A stretch of 64,000 nucleotides of DNA from Chryseobacterium gleum (GCA_945862165.1 CAMAXI010000001.1:372001-436000), one strand, 5' to 3'. Counted from the first letter of the stretch, positions 29,459-39,059 are shown. Made by a program: numbers and translations. The notes: generated by a model not told the origin, from the letters alone.

Positions 29459-29496
29459 ATATAGTAGAGACGCAATGCATTGCATCTCTACTATAT
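29459..29496. repeat. 38-bp near-perfect palindrome overlapping a gene end
   Basis: The centre GCAATGCATTGC (29472-29483) is a perfect palindrome. It is flanked by ATATAGTAGAGA and TCTCTACTATAT (29459-29470 and 29485-29496), with one mismatched pair (29471/29484). Its right arm supplies the stop codon (TAG, 29493-29491) of the minus-strand methyltransferase gene. The AGAGACGCAATGCATTGC type of core resembles mobile palindromic repeats familiar from Bacteroidota and cyanobacteria; no second copy was noticed in this window. Confidence 0.85.
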
Positions 29497-30651
29497 ATTT
29501 TCACGCTGTAATACGTCTTTTCGGAAACCATCAAAAATGGTATATTGACGGTAACTACATTCCAAGTCGCCATTGTATAATTTCACTTTAGAATCTGGTT
29601 TTAATCCTACATTTTTTAATGCGTCTTCATTCGCTGAAATCACCCAACAAGAATACCCTTTCAATTCATTTTTGAACCAATCTCCTAATTCCGCATACAT
29701 TTCTTCGATATTCTCTCCAATACGCATACCATATGGTGGGTTAGAAATTAAAGTGCCTTTATCCGCCGATTTTTTCACTTCATTAAATGGCGCTGTAGTA
29801 ATAGTTACATTTCTTGAAATAGGCAAACCTCTTAAGTTACGTTTTGCCATTAATACCATTTCTGAATCAATATCTGATCCAATGATAGGAAAATCAAATG
29901 TTTCAGCGCGCTTATTCGCTTTATGATAAATCCCTTCCCAAAGTCCTTCATTGAAGTTTTTGAAGTTTTTAAATGCATAATGTACACGCTCAATATTAGA
30001 AGGAATGTTAGCCGCAAGTAATGCTGCTTCAATTAAAATGGTACCCGAACCACAAAAAGGATCCATAAATGCAGATTTTCTATCCCATCCAGATAAACGA
30101 ATTAATCCAGCAGCAACTACTTCATTCATCGGAGCCTCTCCTACTTCGAAGCGATACCCACGGTGAAATAATGGCGCACCACTTGTGTTTAAAGACAAGG
30201 TTACAAAATCCTCTTTAATATACAAATCAAATACTACCTGTGGAGATTTTAAACTTACATCTGGTCTATCCCCTGTTTTATCTCTAAAAACATCAACTAT
30301 TGCATCTTTTAACAATAAATAAGGATATTGTGTGTGTGAAAAAATTTTCGATTGAACAGCCCCACGAACCGCAAATGTTTTATCGCTTGTAAAATAACTA
30401 GTCCAATCGATTTTCATTGCTTGTTTATACAAATCCTTTTCTTCTCGAATTTTGAATGTTTTTAACTCTACCAATACACAAATTGCACAACGAACATGTA
30501 GATTCAAGAAATAAACATCTTCCCAAGTTCCCATTAATTGAACCGCACGATTCAATTGTTCCGTTTGTTTATACCCTAATTCTTCTAGTTCTTCTTTTAA
30601 TACTTTTTCTAATCCAAAGATCGTTTTTAAGGTAATTTTAATATTCTCCAT
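29491..30651 (-). CDS. THUMP-domain 23S rRNA (guanine-N2)-methyltransferase
   Basis: A 386-residue protein matching the RlmL N-terminal-half / YpsC (TrmN-like) family, which makes N2-methylguanosine in 23S rRNA. The THUMP region spans about residues 50-160 (WTSYFTSDKTFAVRGAVQSKIF, DRPDVSLKSPQVVFDLYI, SLNTSGAPLFHRGYR). The Rossmann methyltransferase has FMDPFCGSGTILIEAALLA (SAM motif), IIGSDIDSEMVLMAKRNL and the catalytic NPPY in LISNPPYGMRIGE. The C-terminus (QRENI) and stop codon are read from the flank of the 38-bp palindrome, so the reading frame was probably set or trimmed by that repeat. The ATG at 30651 faces the divergent patatin gene, whose leader starts almost at once. Confidence 0.88.
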   Translation of the reverse strand: MENIKITLKTIFGLEKVLKEELEELGYKQTEQLNRAVQLMGTWEDVYFLNLHVRCAICVLVELKTFKIREEKDLYKQAMKIDWTSYFTSDKTFAVRGAVQSKIFSHTQYPYLLLKDAIVDVFRDKTGDRPDVSLKSPQVVFDLYIKEDFVTLSLNTSGAPLFHRGYRFEVGEAPMNEVVAAGLIRLSGWDRKSAFMDPFCGSGTILIEAALLAANIPSNIERVHYAFKNFKNFNEGLWEGIYHKANKRAETFDFPIIGSDIDSEMVLMAKRNLRGLPISRNVTITTAPFNEVKKSADKGTLISNPPYGMRIGENIEEMYAELGDWFKNELKGYSCWVISANEDALKNVGLKPDSKVKLYNGDLECSYRQYTIFDGFRKDVLQRENI

Positions 30652-30732
30652 AGTGTTTAAAAATCATTTGATTGAATTCCAAATTGATAGAAATTCATGT
30701 GTAAAGATACAATCTAAAATATGTCAAACACC

Positions 30733-30740
30733 TAAATTTG
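30733..30740 (+). promoter_or_regulatory. Candidate -7 box TAAATTTG before the patatin gene
   Basis: TAAATTTG ends 26 nt before the TTG proposed as start codon (30767), the same distance seen for the boxes at 11321 and 33141. If it is the promoter, the GTG at 30653 cannot be the start. Confidence 0.4.
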
Positions 30741-30766
30741 ATGTATTTTTACGAAAAAGAAAAAGA

Positions 30767-33043
30767 TTGAAACGCTATATCTTACTAATTCCTATTTTAT
30801 TTTTCGTGTGGATTAATGCACATGCGCAAAAGGTTGGTTTGGTCTTAAGTGGTGGTGGTGCAACCGGTTTTGCGCACATCGGTGTTATAAAAGCATTGGA
30901 AGAAAACCAAATACCCATCGATTATATTTCAGGCACTTCATCTGGAGCACTCATCGGTGCATTATATGCAATTGGATACACCCCCGACGAAATCGAAGAC
31001 TATGTATTAAGTGATCGTTTTCAATTGTTAGTTCGAGGTGAAGTAGAGCAAAACAATCGATTTTACTTCCAAGAAGATAACATTAATGGTGATTTGATAA
31101 AAATTTCATTTGCAGCGGATAGTATTTACAAACGTTTTTTTCCGACAAAATTCATCAATTCCACCTATTTGGATTATGAAATGATGCGTATTTTCGGAAC
31201 TGCTGGTGAAAGTGTTAATGGAGATTTTTCTAAATTAATGGTTCCTTTTAATTGTGTAGCTTCTGATATTACCCATAAAAAAAGTGTTTTATTTACCAGC
31301 GGAAAACTTAATCAAGTAGTTCGTGCATCGATTACCTTCCCATTTTTTATACATCCTATTAAGATAGATGAGAATTTACTTTTTGATGGTGGTTTATACA
31401 ACAACTTCCCTGCAGATATCATGTATTCAAACTTTAAACCGGATTATATCATTGGATCTAACGTTTCTTCTAATTATAAAGCAGCAGAAGAACATGATGT
31501 AATTAGTCAGGTAATTAACATGATGGTAAGCCATACGAACTTTACGTTACCTACTGAAAATGGAGTTTTAATTCAACCAAAAACAGATGTTACCACTTTT
31601 GAATTTGAAGAAATTTCGGATGCTATCGATGCAGGATATAAAAGTACTATTTTCTTGATCGATTCTATTAGAAAAAAAGTACACCGTCAAACAAATCTAA
31701 CTGAATTAGCAACAATTCGTAAAAATTTCAAATCCAAAATACCTGCTTTTACCATCAGTTCTGTCTCTACTAATTCAGGCGATGAAAAAGCAAATCGATT
31801 TATTCAACAAAGTATTTTACCGCATAATAAAAACATCGACAGTGCTGAATTTGCTAAAAACTACTTTCGACTAACCGCTAATCCTGCAATCAACTTTACC
31901 TATCCGATATTAATTCTTAAAAAAGACTCTACCTATCATTTAGATTTATTAGCCCGAAAATCAAAAGAAATTGAATTAGAAGTTGGCGGACTTTTTTCCT
32001 CTAGAAGTATTAATACCGGTTATTTAGGATTAAGTTATCAAACGTTAAAAAACCAGCTACTAACGTTGAAAATGAATACTTATTTTGGAAAGTTTTATGG
32101 CTCTCTCAAATTACAAGCAGACTTACAATTACCTACAAAAACACCCATCACCTTAAGTGCTTATTATGTCCTAAATCGGTGGGACTATTTTAGAAGTTTA
32201 TCCAGCTTCTTCGAACAAGTAAAACCTTCTTTTTTGGTGCAAAACGAAATATATGAAGGATTTAAATTAAAACATCCCGTTGGTAATCAAACAAATAGCA
32301 CCTTCGATATTCGCTTATTTAAAACTACCGATGAATATTACCAAACGGATAAATTTACCAATAAAGACACGACAGATTTCACCTCATTTAATGGATTTAA
32401 TCTACGCTGGAATATCGAATATAATACCTTAAATCGCAAGCAATTTGCAAATAAAGGAAAATTGTTTTCTTTCAAATTCAAATATGTAAATGGAAATGAG
32501 GATAGCGAATCTGGTTCTACTTCGATCGTAAAATATTCCTTACACAAAAAGCATACATGGATTAGTATACAACCTGAATTACAATGGTACTTTTTTGAAA
32601 AATCACGCTTAAACATTGGGTTTCATCTAAAATCTACATTTAGCTCTCAAACTTTATTCTCTAATTATACCGCCTCAATCTTGAGTATGAACGATTTTTC
32701 TCCATTTCCGGATTGTCAAACCATTTTTTTACCCGAATATCGTTCTCCACAATTTATAGGGATTGGGACAAACTTTGTATTTTCTTTACATAAATCGATC
32801 GATTTGAGAGTTGACTCCTATTTATACCAACCATTCAAAGAAATTACAAAAACCAATTTATTAATGGGCGATTTCGATACGCCAACTTTACTTTCAGAAT
32901 ATTTAATTTCCTCCTCAATGATTTTTCACAGTCCAATTGGTCCAATTCGCCTGGCTACCAATTATTTTCCTAAACAAAAAAATCCATTTTTCATTCAATT
33001 TAGTTACGGATACTTATTATTCAATGAGCGCGCAATTCGATAA
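30767..33043 (+). CDS. Patatin-like phospholipase fused to a BamA-type outer-membrane barrel
   Basis: About 758 residues. The frame opens at GTG 30653 but has no internal ATG. TTG 30767 is preferred because it gives a compact signal peptide (MKRYILLIPILFFVWINAHAQ), follows an A-rich leader and sits 26 nt after a -7 box. The patatin domain (residues ~25-230) shows the oxyanion loop SGGGATGFAHIG, nucleophile elbow GTSSG and the DGG of the Ser-Asp dyad in FDGGLYNNFP. A POTRA-like linker (about 290-390) precedes a C-terminal surface-antigen/Omp85-type beta barrel (about 400-758). This layout matches PlpD-like type Vd autotransporters and the common Bacteroidota patatin family. It is expected to sit in the outer membrane with lipase activity on one face; the substrate is unknown. 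Confidence 0.88.
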   Translation: MKRYILLIPILFFVWINAHAQKVGLVLSGGGATGFAHIGVIKALEENQIPIDYISGTSSGALIGALYAIGYTPDEIEDYVLSDRFQLLVRGEVEQNNRFYFQEDNINGDLIKISFAADSIYKRFFPTKFINSTYLDYEMMRIFGTAGESVNGDFSKLMVPFNCVASDITHKKSVLFTSGKLNQVVRASITFPFFIHPIKIDENLLFDGGLYNNFPADIMYSNFKPDYIIGSNVSSNYKAAEEHDVISQVINMMVSHTNFTLPTENGVLIQPKTDVTTFEFEEISDAIDAGYKSTIFLIDSIRKKVHRQTNLTELATIRKNFKSKIPAFTISSVSTNSGDEKANRFIQQSILPHNKNIDSAEFAKNYFRLTANPAINFTYPILILKKDSTYHLDLLARKSKEIELEVGGLFSSRSINTGYLGLSYQTLKNQLLTLKMNTYFGKFYGSLKLQADLQLPTKTPITLSAYYVLNRWDYFRSLSSFFEQVKPSFLVQNEIYEGFKLKHPVGNQTNSTFDIRLFKTTDEYYQTDKFTNKDTTDFTSFNGFNLRWNIEYNTLNRKQFANKGKLFSFKFKYVNGNEDSESGSTSIVKYSLHKKHTWISIQPELQWYFFEKSRLNIGFHLKSTFSSQTLFSNYTASILSMNDFSPFPDCQTIFLPEYRSPQFIGIGTNFVFSLHKSIDLRVDSYLYQPFKEITKTNLLMGDFDTPTLLSEYLISSSMIFHSPIGPIRLATNYFPKQKNPFFIQFSYGYLLFNERAIR

Positions 33044-33140
33044 CTTTACTATTTTTGTTATACATACAAAAGACATCAAATCAAAAGAGTAAAGACCTTA
33101 CATACATACTAACAATTACCGATATAATCATATTAGTCTT

Positions 33141-33148
33141 TATCTTTG
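33141..33148 (+). promoter_or_regulatory. -7 box TATCTTTG for the VOC-lipoprotein-priA operon
   Basis: A perfect TAnnTTTG match ending 27 nt before the ATG at 33176. No TTG was found at the expected -33 spacing. The spacer before it (33055-33100) carries AGAC-type words. Confidence 0.5.
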
Positions 33149-33175
33149 TTAATTGGTTTATTAATCTAGAACTGC

Positions 33176-34243
33176 ATGGAAAAAATTATTTGTGGAATAC
33201 AGCAAATGGGCATTGGGGTTCCAAATGTCGATGCAATTTGGGAGTGGTACCGTAAATTCTTTGGAATGGACATTAAGGTTTTTGAAGAAGCTGCACCTGC
33301 TGCACCAATGATTAATTATACAGGTAGCGTTGTTCAAACCCGAACAGCAACACTCGCAATGAATTTAGAAGGAGGTGGTGGATTTGAGATTTGGCAATTT
33401 ACTTCTCGAAATACTGAAAAAGCAAGTTTTGAAATACAATTAGGTGATTATGGAATTTTTGCTTGTAAAGTAAAATCAAAAGACATCCGTTCTACCTATA
33501 ATTATTTTGCTGTCAATGGCGCAAATCTTGTAAGTAAATTAGAACAAACACCTGAAGGTAAATTACATTTCTTCGTACGCGACCCAAATGACAATTTATT
33601 TGAAGTTGTAGAAGGATTGGATTGGTTTATTGACACTAAATTTCCTTCCAAAACTGGTGGAGTAAGCGGTGCAGTCATCGGTGTAAGTAATATTGAAAAC
33701 TCACTAAAACTCTATAAAGACCTATTAGGATATACAGAAATCGTATACGATGAAAAACGTTCCTTCAAAGCATACCAGGATTTAGCGGGTGGAAAAGATG
33801 TGGTAAGACGTGTTTTATTACGCCATCCAGAACCAAGAAAAGGACCGTTTGCGCAATTATTAGGATCCAGTGAAATTGAATTGATTCAAGCAATTGATAG
33901 AACGGATTGTAAGAAAATATTTGAAAATCGCTATTGGGGAGATTGGGGGTTCATTCATTTGTGCTTTGACATACAACGCATTGATGCATTAAAAAAAGAA
34001 TGCATCGAAGCAGGTTTTCCATTTACGGTAGATACGGGAGAAACATTTGATATGGGAGAAGCTGGTGGTCGTTTTAGTTATATTGAAGACCCTGATGGTA
34101 CCATGATCGAATTTGTAGAAACACATAAAGTTCCACTTATCAAAAAAATAGGTTGGTACATTCACTTAAAAAATCGTAACCAAGAAAAACATTTACCTAA
34201 ATGGATGTTATCTTTCATGCGCTTCAGCAGATACAAATCATAA
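33176..34243 (+). CDS. Two-domain VOC (glyoxalase/dioxygenase fold) protein
   Basis: A 355-residue cytoplasmic protein with two vicinal-oxygen-chelate units. Domain 1 covers residues ~1-150 (QMGIGVPNVDAIWEWYRKFFGM, FFVRDPNDNLFEVVEG) and domain 2 ~160-325 (AVIGVSNIENSLKLYKDLLGY, GDWGFIHLCFDIQRIDALKKECIEAGFPF, YIEDPDGTMIEFVE). The spacing resembles 4-hydroxyphenylpyruvate dioxygenase-like proteins, but the first-strand metal His of each unit is not conserved (GVPNV, GVSNI), while the His and Glu of the last module (IHLCFD, IEFVE) remain. The reaction is therefore unclear. It is the first gene of an operon with 3-bp gaps to a lipoprotein gene and priA. The link to priA looks like genomic packing rather than shared function. 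Confidence 0.8.
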   Translation: MEKIICGIQQMGIGVPNVDAIWEWYRKFFGMDIKVFEEAAPAAPMINYTGSVVQTRTATLAMNLEGGGGFEIWQFTSRNTEKASFEIQLGDYGIFACKVKSKDIRSTYNYFAVNGANLVSKLEQTPEGKLHFFVRDPNDNLFEVVEGLDWFIDTKFPSKTGGVSGAVIGVSNIENSLKLYKDLLGYTEIVYDEKRSFKAYQDLAGGKDVVRRVLLRHPEPRKGPFAQLLGSSEIELIQAIDRTDCKKIFENRYWGDWGFIHLCFDIQRIDALKKECIEAGFPFTVDTGETFDMGEAGGRFSYIEDPDGTMIEFVETHKVPLIKKIGWYIHLKNRNQEKHLPKWMLSFMRFSRYKS

Positions 34244-34246
34244 ACT

Positions 34247-35350
34247 ATGAAAAATACATTTACATTACTTTCGTTTTTACTAGCCTTGCTAACTTTCACT
34301 TCGTGTAAGGAGACGATTACTTTAACCAATGATCAAAAGGAAACTGCGGTTATTTATGGATTGATGGACCAAGCAGATACGATCCATATAATTAAAATAA
34401 ATCGCGCTTTTTCTGGTACAAATAATTCTTTGGAAGTCGCTCAAATTCCAGATTCAAGTTATTTCAAAGATGTGCAAGCATATATTTATGAAATAAAAAA
34501 AGGAGACACACTCCGTAAATGGAAATTACGAGATACACTCATTGATAATAAAGAACCTGGAATTTTTTATGGCCCGCAACAAAAAGTCTATTATTTTGAA
34601 ACAAGTAAAAATAATCCTTTGGTTGGCGAAAGTGGAAGAACATATCTGTTTCGCGGAAAATTTGAGAAAAATAAATTTGAAGTAACAGCATCTACCGAAT
34701 TGATTTATGGTAACTCATTAATATACCCTGTTTCGAATGGTACAAATTATAGTTTCGCAAATGGTACCATTGAAAAACCAGAATATTATAGTACAGCGAT
34801 TAAATTTAAACCAGGAACTGCAGTAACAACAAATACATCACTACGCATTACTATCCGTGAATATATCGATCAAAATTTTACCTTAAAATCATTTGATTGG
34901 AATGTTGGGGATATGGATGTAACACCTAATGCAACCAGCGCAGGTTTAAACGCTTTAGGAACTAAATTTTATACAGAGATAGACAAAAACTGCACTAAAA
35001 ACTCAGCAATTACTAAAAGACAACTCGCATCCATTGAGTTACGTATAACGTTCGCTTCTAGTGTATTAAACGATTACATCACACTTAATAAACCTAGTTC
35101 TTCGCTAGCACAAAATAAAATAAATTACACCAATTTAACTTCCACTAACGGAATGCGTGTTATTGGTATTTTCACTGCTCGGAATTTAAAATCAGAGGTA
35201 AAAGTTAGTTCAGATATTATTAATCAGAATTCCATTAGAGCATTAGATGCGCAATCCACGAAAGAACTATGTTTGGGAGCTTACACAAACATGTTGAAAT
35301 TTTGCTCGGATGTTCCAGCAGACAGTAAAACTACCTACTTCTGTAAATAA
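34247..35350 (+). CDS. DUF4249-like lipoprotein
   Basis: A 367-residue lipoprotein with signal MKNTFTLLSFLLALLTFTSC (lipobox Cys20). The mature part begins with ETITLTNDQKETAVIYGLMDQADTIHIIKINRAFSG, the start typical of DUF4249 proteins in Bacteroidota, which are often found near TonB-dependent receptors. The remainder is beta-rich and has no catalytic motif that I recognise. No receptor gene is adjacent; the gene sits between a VOC protein (3 bp upstream) and priA (3 bp downstream) and is probably translated from the same mRNA. The family assignment is from pattern memory and could be wrong; lipoprotein status is firm. Confidence 0.7.
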   Translation: MKNTFTLLSFLLALLTFTSCKETITLTNDQKETAVIYGLMDQADTIHIIKINRAFSGTNNSLEVAQIPDSSYFKDVQAYIYEIKKGDTLRKWKLRDTLIDNKEPGIFYGPQQKVYYFETSKNNPLVGESGRTYLFRGKFEKNKFEVTASTELIYGNSLIYPVSNGTNYSFANGTIEKPEYYSTAIKFKPGTAVTTNTSLRITIREYIDQNFTLKSFDWNVGDMDVTPNATSAGLNALGTKFYTEIDKNCTKNSAITKRQLASIELRITFASSVLNDYITLNKPSSSLAQNKINYTNLTSTNGMRVIGIFTARNLKSEVKVSSDIINQNSIRALDAQSTKELCLGAYTNMLKFCSDVPADSKTTYFCK

Positions 35351-35353
35351 CAC

Positions 35354-37831
35354 ATGTCGGACCGCACCACCCTTTTTGTCAATGTCATTTTACCAATAGC
35401 AGTACGCAACGAATTTACCTATCGTGTACCTTTTGAATTAAATAATCAAATTGGTGTAGGTATGCGCGTCGTGGTACCATTTGGAAAAGGCAAGTTGTAC
35501 ACAGGAATTGTAACTAAAATACACGAAGAAATACCCGCAGGATATCAAGCGAAATTTATAGAGCATTTGTTGGACGCAACACCAATTACGACTAAAACCC
35601 AGCACGTATTTTGGAAATGGATTTCGGAATATTACATGGCTCCTATTGGGGATGTCCTCAGCGCTGCCCTACCTTCCAACTTCAAGTTAGCATCTGAAAC
35701 CAAAATTGTTTTACATCCTGACTTTAATAAAAATAAAGACATACAAAATGCGCGCATGCTTCAAATTATCGAATCACTCGATATTAAAGAAAGTTTAGAC
35801 TTAAAAGAAATTTCTGAGTTATTAGGCATAAAAACCGTTCAACCTATTATTAAACAAATGTTGGACGCAAAAATGGTTATTTCGTTAGAAGAGTTGAATG
35901 ACAAATACGTTCCAAAAACGGCAAGTTATTATTTTTTAGATGAATTCTTTTACGATGAGACTCACCTGCAGGATTATATAGAAAAACTAGAAGGTCAAAA
36001 AAGTAAAGAAAAACAACTACATGCACTTTTACTCTTTTTACAGGAAGTGGCAAATAATTATGCTACTCCCATTGCGAAAAAAGTACTCGAAGAAAAAGGT
36101 GCATCTAAATCTGCTTTAGAAACCTTGGTTAAAAACAATGTTTTATTTCTGGAAAAACTACAAGTAGACCGAATAAATATTAAAGACAGTTCGCTTAAAG
36201 AGGCTAAAAAATTATCCGACATTCAACAAAAGGCACTCGAAGAAATACAAGCATCGTTTAAAACGAAAGATGTGTGTTTGCTTCATGGTGTTACCGGTTC
36301 TGGTAAAACCGAGATTTATATCGACCTCATCCAAGAACAATTAGAACAAGGGAAACAAGTATTATTCTTATTACCTGAAATAGCACTTACCACACAATTA
36401 ATCCAACGACTTTCCATCCATTTTGGGGATGCGATTGGTGTTTACCACTCTAAATTCAACCAAAATGAACGTGTTGAAATTTGGAATCATGTGTTGCACA
36501 ATGATCCACACCGGTATCGTATTGTCATGGGAGCACGTTCATCGATCTTTTTACCATTTACCAATTTAGGTTTAATTATCATCGACGAAGAACATGAAAG
36601 TTCTTACAAACAGTATGATCCATCTCCACGTTACAATGCACGAGATGCATCTATCGTATTGGGTACAATTCATAAAGCAAAGGTATTATTGGGTTCCGCT
36701 ACACCGTCCATTGAAAATTATTACAATGCAAAAAGTGGCAAATTTGGCTTAGTCGAATTAACAAACCGACACGGAGGATTGCAACTTCCTGAAATCTTTT
36801 GTGCAGATGTAAAAGAAGAACGTCGCATGGACACGATGCATTCGCACATTTCCTCCTTTTTAATGACTGCGATGGAGGAAGAATTAAAACGCGATGGACA
36901 AATCATTTTGTTTCAAAATAGACGTGGATACACACCGAGTTGGCATTGCGAAGTTTGTTCCTGGACACCACAATGTAAAAACTGCGATGTAAGTTTAACC
37001 TACCACAAACATTCAAACACGCTAAAATGTCATTATTGTGGCTATTGTACGCCACCGGTTGGTACGTGTAATAATTGTGGCAGTAACCGTTTGCGGATGC
37101 AAGGTTTTGGCACGGAAAAAATTGAGGATGAGTTAAGTATCATGTTTCCCGATAAAGTAATCAAACGTTTGGATTTAGATTCTACGCGTGCTAAAAATGC
37201 GTATCAAACGATTATTGAAGATTTTGGAAGTGGCGCTATCGACGTGCTAATTGGTACACAAATGATCACCAAAGGGCTAGATTTTGACAATGTGAATTTA
37301 GTTGGGATACTCGATGCAGACATGATGTTAAACCGTCCTGATTTCCGTGCGTTTGAACGCAGTTATCAGTTGATGTCGCAAGTAGCTGGTCGTGCTGGAC
37401 GACGTAAAAAACGTGGAAAAGTAATCATACAAACAGGACAGCCAGAACATTGGATTATCCAAAAGGTTATACAACATGATTTCCAAAGTTTTTATAGTAA
37501 TGAAATTACCGAACGCCGTAATTTCTTTTACCCACCGTTCTATAAAATCATTCAACTAACTTTAAAACATAAGGATGCTAATCAAGTCGATCGTTCTGCC
37601 ATCGAGTTAGCGAATTCTTTGCGTGAAGTGTTTAAAGAACGTGTATTAGGGCCGGAATATCCGATTATTCCGCGAATCAACAATTATTTCTTGAAGCAGA
37701 TAACTTTAAAAGTGGAACGAGAAGTTAATAATAAACAAGTGAAAGAAAGGATTCAAGAAATTATCGATGCGTTTTATAGTGTTCCGATGAATAAGGCAGT
37801 AAGGATGCATGTGGATGTAGATCCGAATTAA
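35354..37831 (+). CDS. priA: Primosomal protein N' (replication restart helicase)
   Basis: An 825-residue superfamily 2 helicase that reloads the replisome at stalled forks. The N-terminal 3'-DNA-binding domain (residues 1-~100: TLFVNVILPIAVRNEFTYRVP, GMRVVVPFG) is followed by a winged-helix region. The helicase core has Walker A GVTGSGKTEIYI, DEEH box (IIIDEEHESSYKQ) and GSATPSIENYY. The zinc cluster has paired cysteines in CEVCSWTPQCKNC and CHYCGYC..CNNCG. Helicase motifs GTQMITKGLDFDNV and QVAGRAGR follow. It is about 90 residues longer than the E. coli protein, mainly in the linker around residues 130-290. It is the last gene of the operon starting at 33176, and its stop codon abuts a REP-like element. 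Confidence 0.95.
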   Translation: MSDRTTLFVNVILPIAVRNEFTYRVPFELNNQIGVGMRVVVPFGKGKLYTGIVTKIHEEIPAGYQAKFIEHLLDATPITTKTQHVFWKWISEYYMAPIGDVLSAALPSNFKLASETKIVLHPDFNKNKDIQNARMLQIIESLDIKESLDLKEISELLGIKTVQPIIKQMLDAKMVISLEELNDKYVPKTASYYFLDEFFYDETHLQDYIEKLEGQKSKEKQLHALLLFLQEVANNYATPIAKKVLEEKGASKSALETLVKNNVLFLEKLQVDRINIKDSSLKEAKKLSDIQQKALEEIQASFKTKDVCLLHGVTGSGKTEIYIDLIQEQLEQGKQVLFLLPEIALTTQLIQRLSIHFGDAIGVYHSKFNQNERVEIWNHVLHNDPHRYRIVMGARSSIFLPFTNLGLIIIDEEHESSYKQYDPSPRYNARDASIVLGTIHKAKVLLGSATPSIENYYNAKSGKFGLVELTNRHGGLQLPEIFCADVKEERRMDTMHSHISSFLMTAMEEELKRDGQIILFQNRRGYTPSWHCEVCSWTPQCKNCDVSLTYHKHSNTLKCHYCGYCTPPVGTCNNCGSNRLRMQGFGTEKIEDELSIMFPDKVIKRLDLDSTRAKNAYQTIIEDFGSGAIDVLIGTQMITKGLDFDNVNLVGILDADMMLNRPDFRAFERSYQLMSQVAGRAGRRKKRGKVIIQTGQPEHWIIQKVIQHDFQSFYSNEITERRNFFYPPFYKIIQLTLKHKDANQVDRSAIELANSLREVFKERVLGPEYPIIPRINNYFLKQITLKVEREVNNKQVKERIQEIIDAFYSVPMNKAVRMHVDVDPN

Positions 37832-37833
37832 GA

Positions 37834-37873
37834 AGGCCCTTCGAGAGCCTCAGGTACCTTCAGGCTAGGGCCT
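37834..37873. repeat. REP-like element copy 1 (CTTCGAGAGCCTCAG core)
   Basis: It begins 3 nt after the priA stop. The core CCTTCGAGAGCCTCAGG lies at 37838-37854. Nested complementary arms AGGCCCT / AGGGCCT (37834-37840, 37867-37873), AGCCT / AGGCT and the central palindrome AGGTACCT (37852-37859) form a long hairpin. A partly related tail (CCTCAGGGAC) runs to about 37880. Confidence 0.7.
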
Positions 37874-37903
37874 CAGGGACTTTCAAGCAACGATGTGAAA
37901 GTA

Positions 37904-37948
37904 AATTATGGGTTGTGAATTATAGTTTATAATCCAAAACCCATAATT
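37904..37948. repeat. Inverted repeat just downstream of rpoD
   Basis: AATTATGGGTT (37904-37914) pairs with AACCCATAATT (37938-37948), ending two bases from the rpoD stop codon. There is no T tract on the rpoD sense strand, so termination activity is uncertain; it may instead protect the 3' end. Similar ATTATGG/TTATAAATTATG words occur after gltA (29361-29395). Confidence 0.5.
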
Positions 37949-37949
37949 A

Positions 37950-38816
37950 TCAAAGATAATTTTTCAGCATTTTACTGCGTGAAGTATGTTTCATTCTACG
38001 AATTGCTTTTTCTTTGATTTGACGAACTCTTTCTCTTGTAAGGTCAAATTTATCGCCAATTTCTTCTAAGGTCAGTGGATAGCGTCCGTTTAGTCCGAAA
38101 TACAATCTTACCACTTCCCCTTCTCTACTTGTTAAAGTCGATAAAGAGCGTTCGATATCTTTACGTAAGGATTCTTTCACTAAATCCACATCCGGTGTTT
38201 CTGAATAGGTATTTGGAAGTACGTCGTATAAACTGGAGGAAGATTCGTCTCCTTCCGTTAATGGTGCATCCATGGAAACATGTCGACCATTCGATTGTAA
38301 CGATTGTTTAACATCCGATACAGACACTCCCATAAATTCCGCCAATTCTTCTGCACTTGGGGGTCTTTCGTTTTTTTGCTCTAATTCCGAAAATGCTCTA
38401 TTTAATTTATTAATTGTTCCAATTTTGTTTAATGGAAGTCTTACAATACGAGCTTGTTCAGCCAAAGCTTGCAATATCGCTTGTCTGATCCACCATACAG
38501 CGTATGAAATAAATTTAAATCCACGGGTTTCATCAAAACGTTCCGCTGCTTTTATTAAACCAACATTGCCTTCATTGATTAAATCCGGAAGAGTCATCCC
38601 TTGATTTTGGTATTGTTTTGCTACAGAAACGACAAAACGAAGGTTTGCGCGCGTTAACTTTTCCAATGCGCGTTGATCACCAGCTTTAATTCGCACGGCT
38701 AATTCTACTTCTTCTTCTGCAGAAATCATTCCTTCACGACTTATTTCCTGTAAGTATTTATCTAAAGAAGCTACTTCTCTGTTTGTAACTTGTTTTACAA
38801 TTTTTAGCTGTCTCAT
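37950..38816 (-). CDS. rpoD: Primary RNA polymerase sigma factor (RpoD/SigA)
   Basis: The ATG at 38816 ([14 protein letters not shown]) gives 288 residues, the usual short form of the Bacteroidota housekeeping sigma factor without region 1.1; the frame extends 8 codons upstream but that start is not favoured. Region 1.2 ([24 protein letters not shown]), region 2 ([48 protein letters not shown]), region 3 ([30 protein letters not shown]) and region 4 with the helix-turn-helix [27 protein letters not shown] are all intact. In this phylum the factor reads TTG / TAnnTTTG promoters, as proposed at several points in this window. It is convergent with priA. Confidence 0.97.
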   Translation of the reverse strand: MRQLKIVKQVTNREVASLDKYLQEISREGMISAEEEVELAVRIKAGDQRALEKLTRANLRFVVSVAKQYQNQGMTLPDLINEGNVGLIKAAERFDETRGFKFISYAVWWIRQAILQALAEQARIVRLPLNKIGTINKLNRAFSELEQKNERPPSAEELAEFMGVSVSDVKQSLQSNGRHVSMDAPLTEGDESSSSLYDVLPNTYSETPDVDLVKESLRKDIERSLSTLTSREGEVVRLYFGLNGRYPLTLEEIGDKFDLTRERVRQIKEKAIRRMKHTSRSKMLKNYL

Positions 38817-38924
38817 AGCGCAATGTTTTAAATTGTTCAACCTCTTTTAAATTTAGTCATTCTTCTTTACAATATCAATGATTAACAAAAATTTATTTTG
38901 GGAATAATAAAAGAATAATAAGTG

Positions 38925-38952
38925 ACGGCCCTTCGAGAACCTCAGGGACCGT
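38925..38952. repeat. REP-like element copy 2
   Basis: The core CCTTCGAGAACCTCAGG (38930-38946) differs from copy 1 by one base (AAC for AGC). Its arms ACGG-CCCT / AGGGACCGT pair with a single bulged base. It lies between rpoD and the transporter gene. Confidence 0.7.
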
Positions 38953-39059
38953 TAAGTGAAGAGTGACGAATGTATCGGGATTTATATAGCTAAAGAAAAT
39001 ATATGCATATTCTATTTTTTTATTTTATATTCGTTTAAATAGATAAATAACAAATATTT

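Noticed and set aside
37904-37948. A rho-independent terminator for rpoD
   Set aside because: The stem is good, but no T run follows on the rpoD sense strand; it is recorded only as an inverted repeat.
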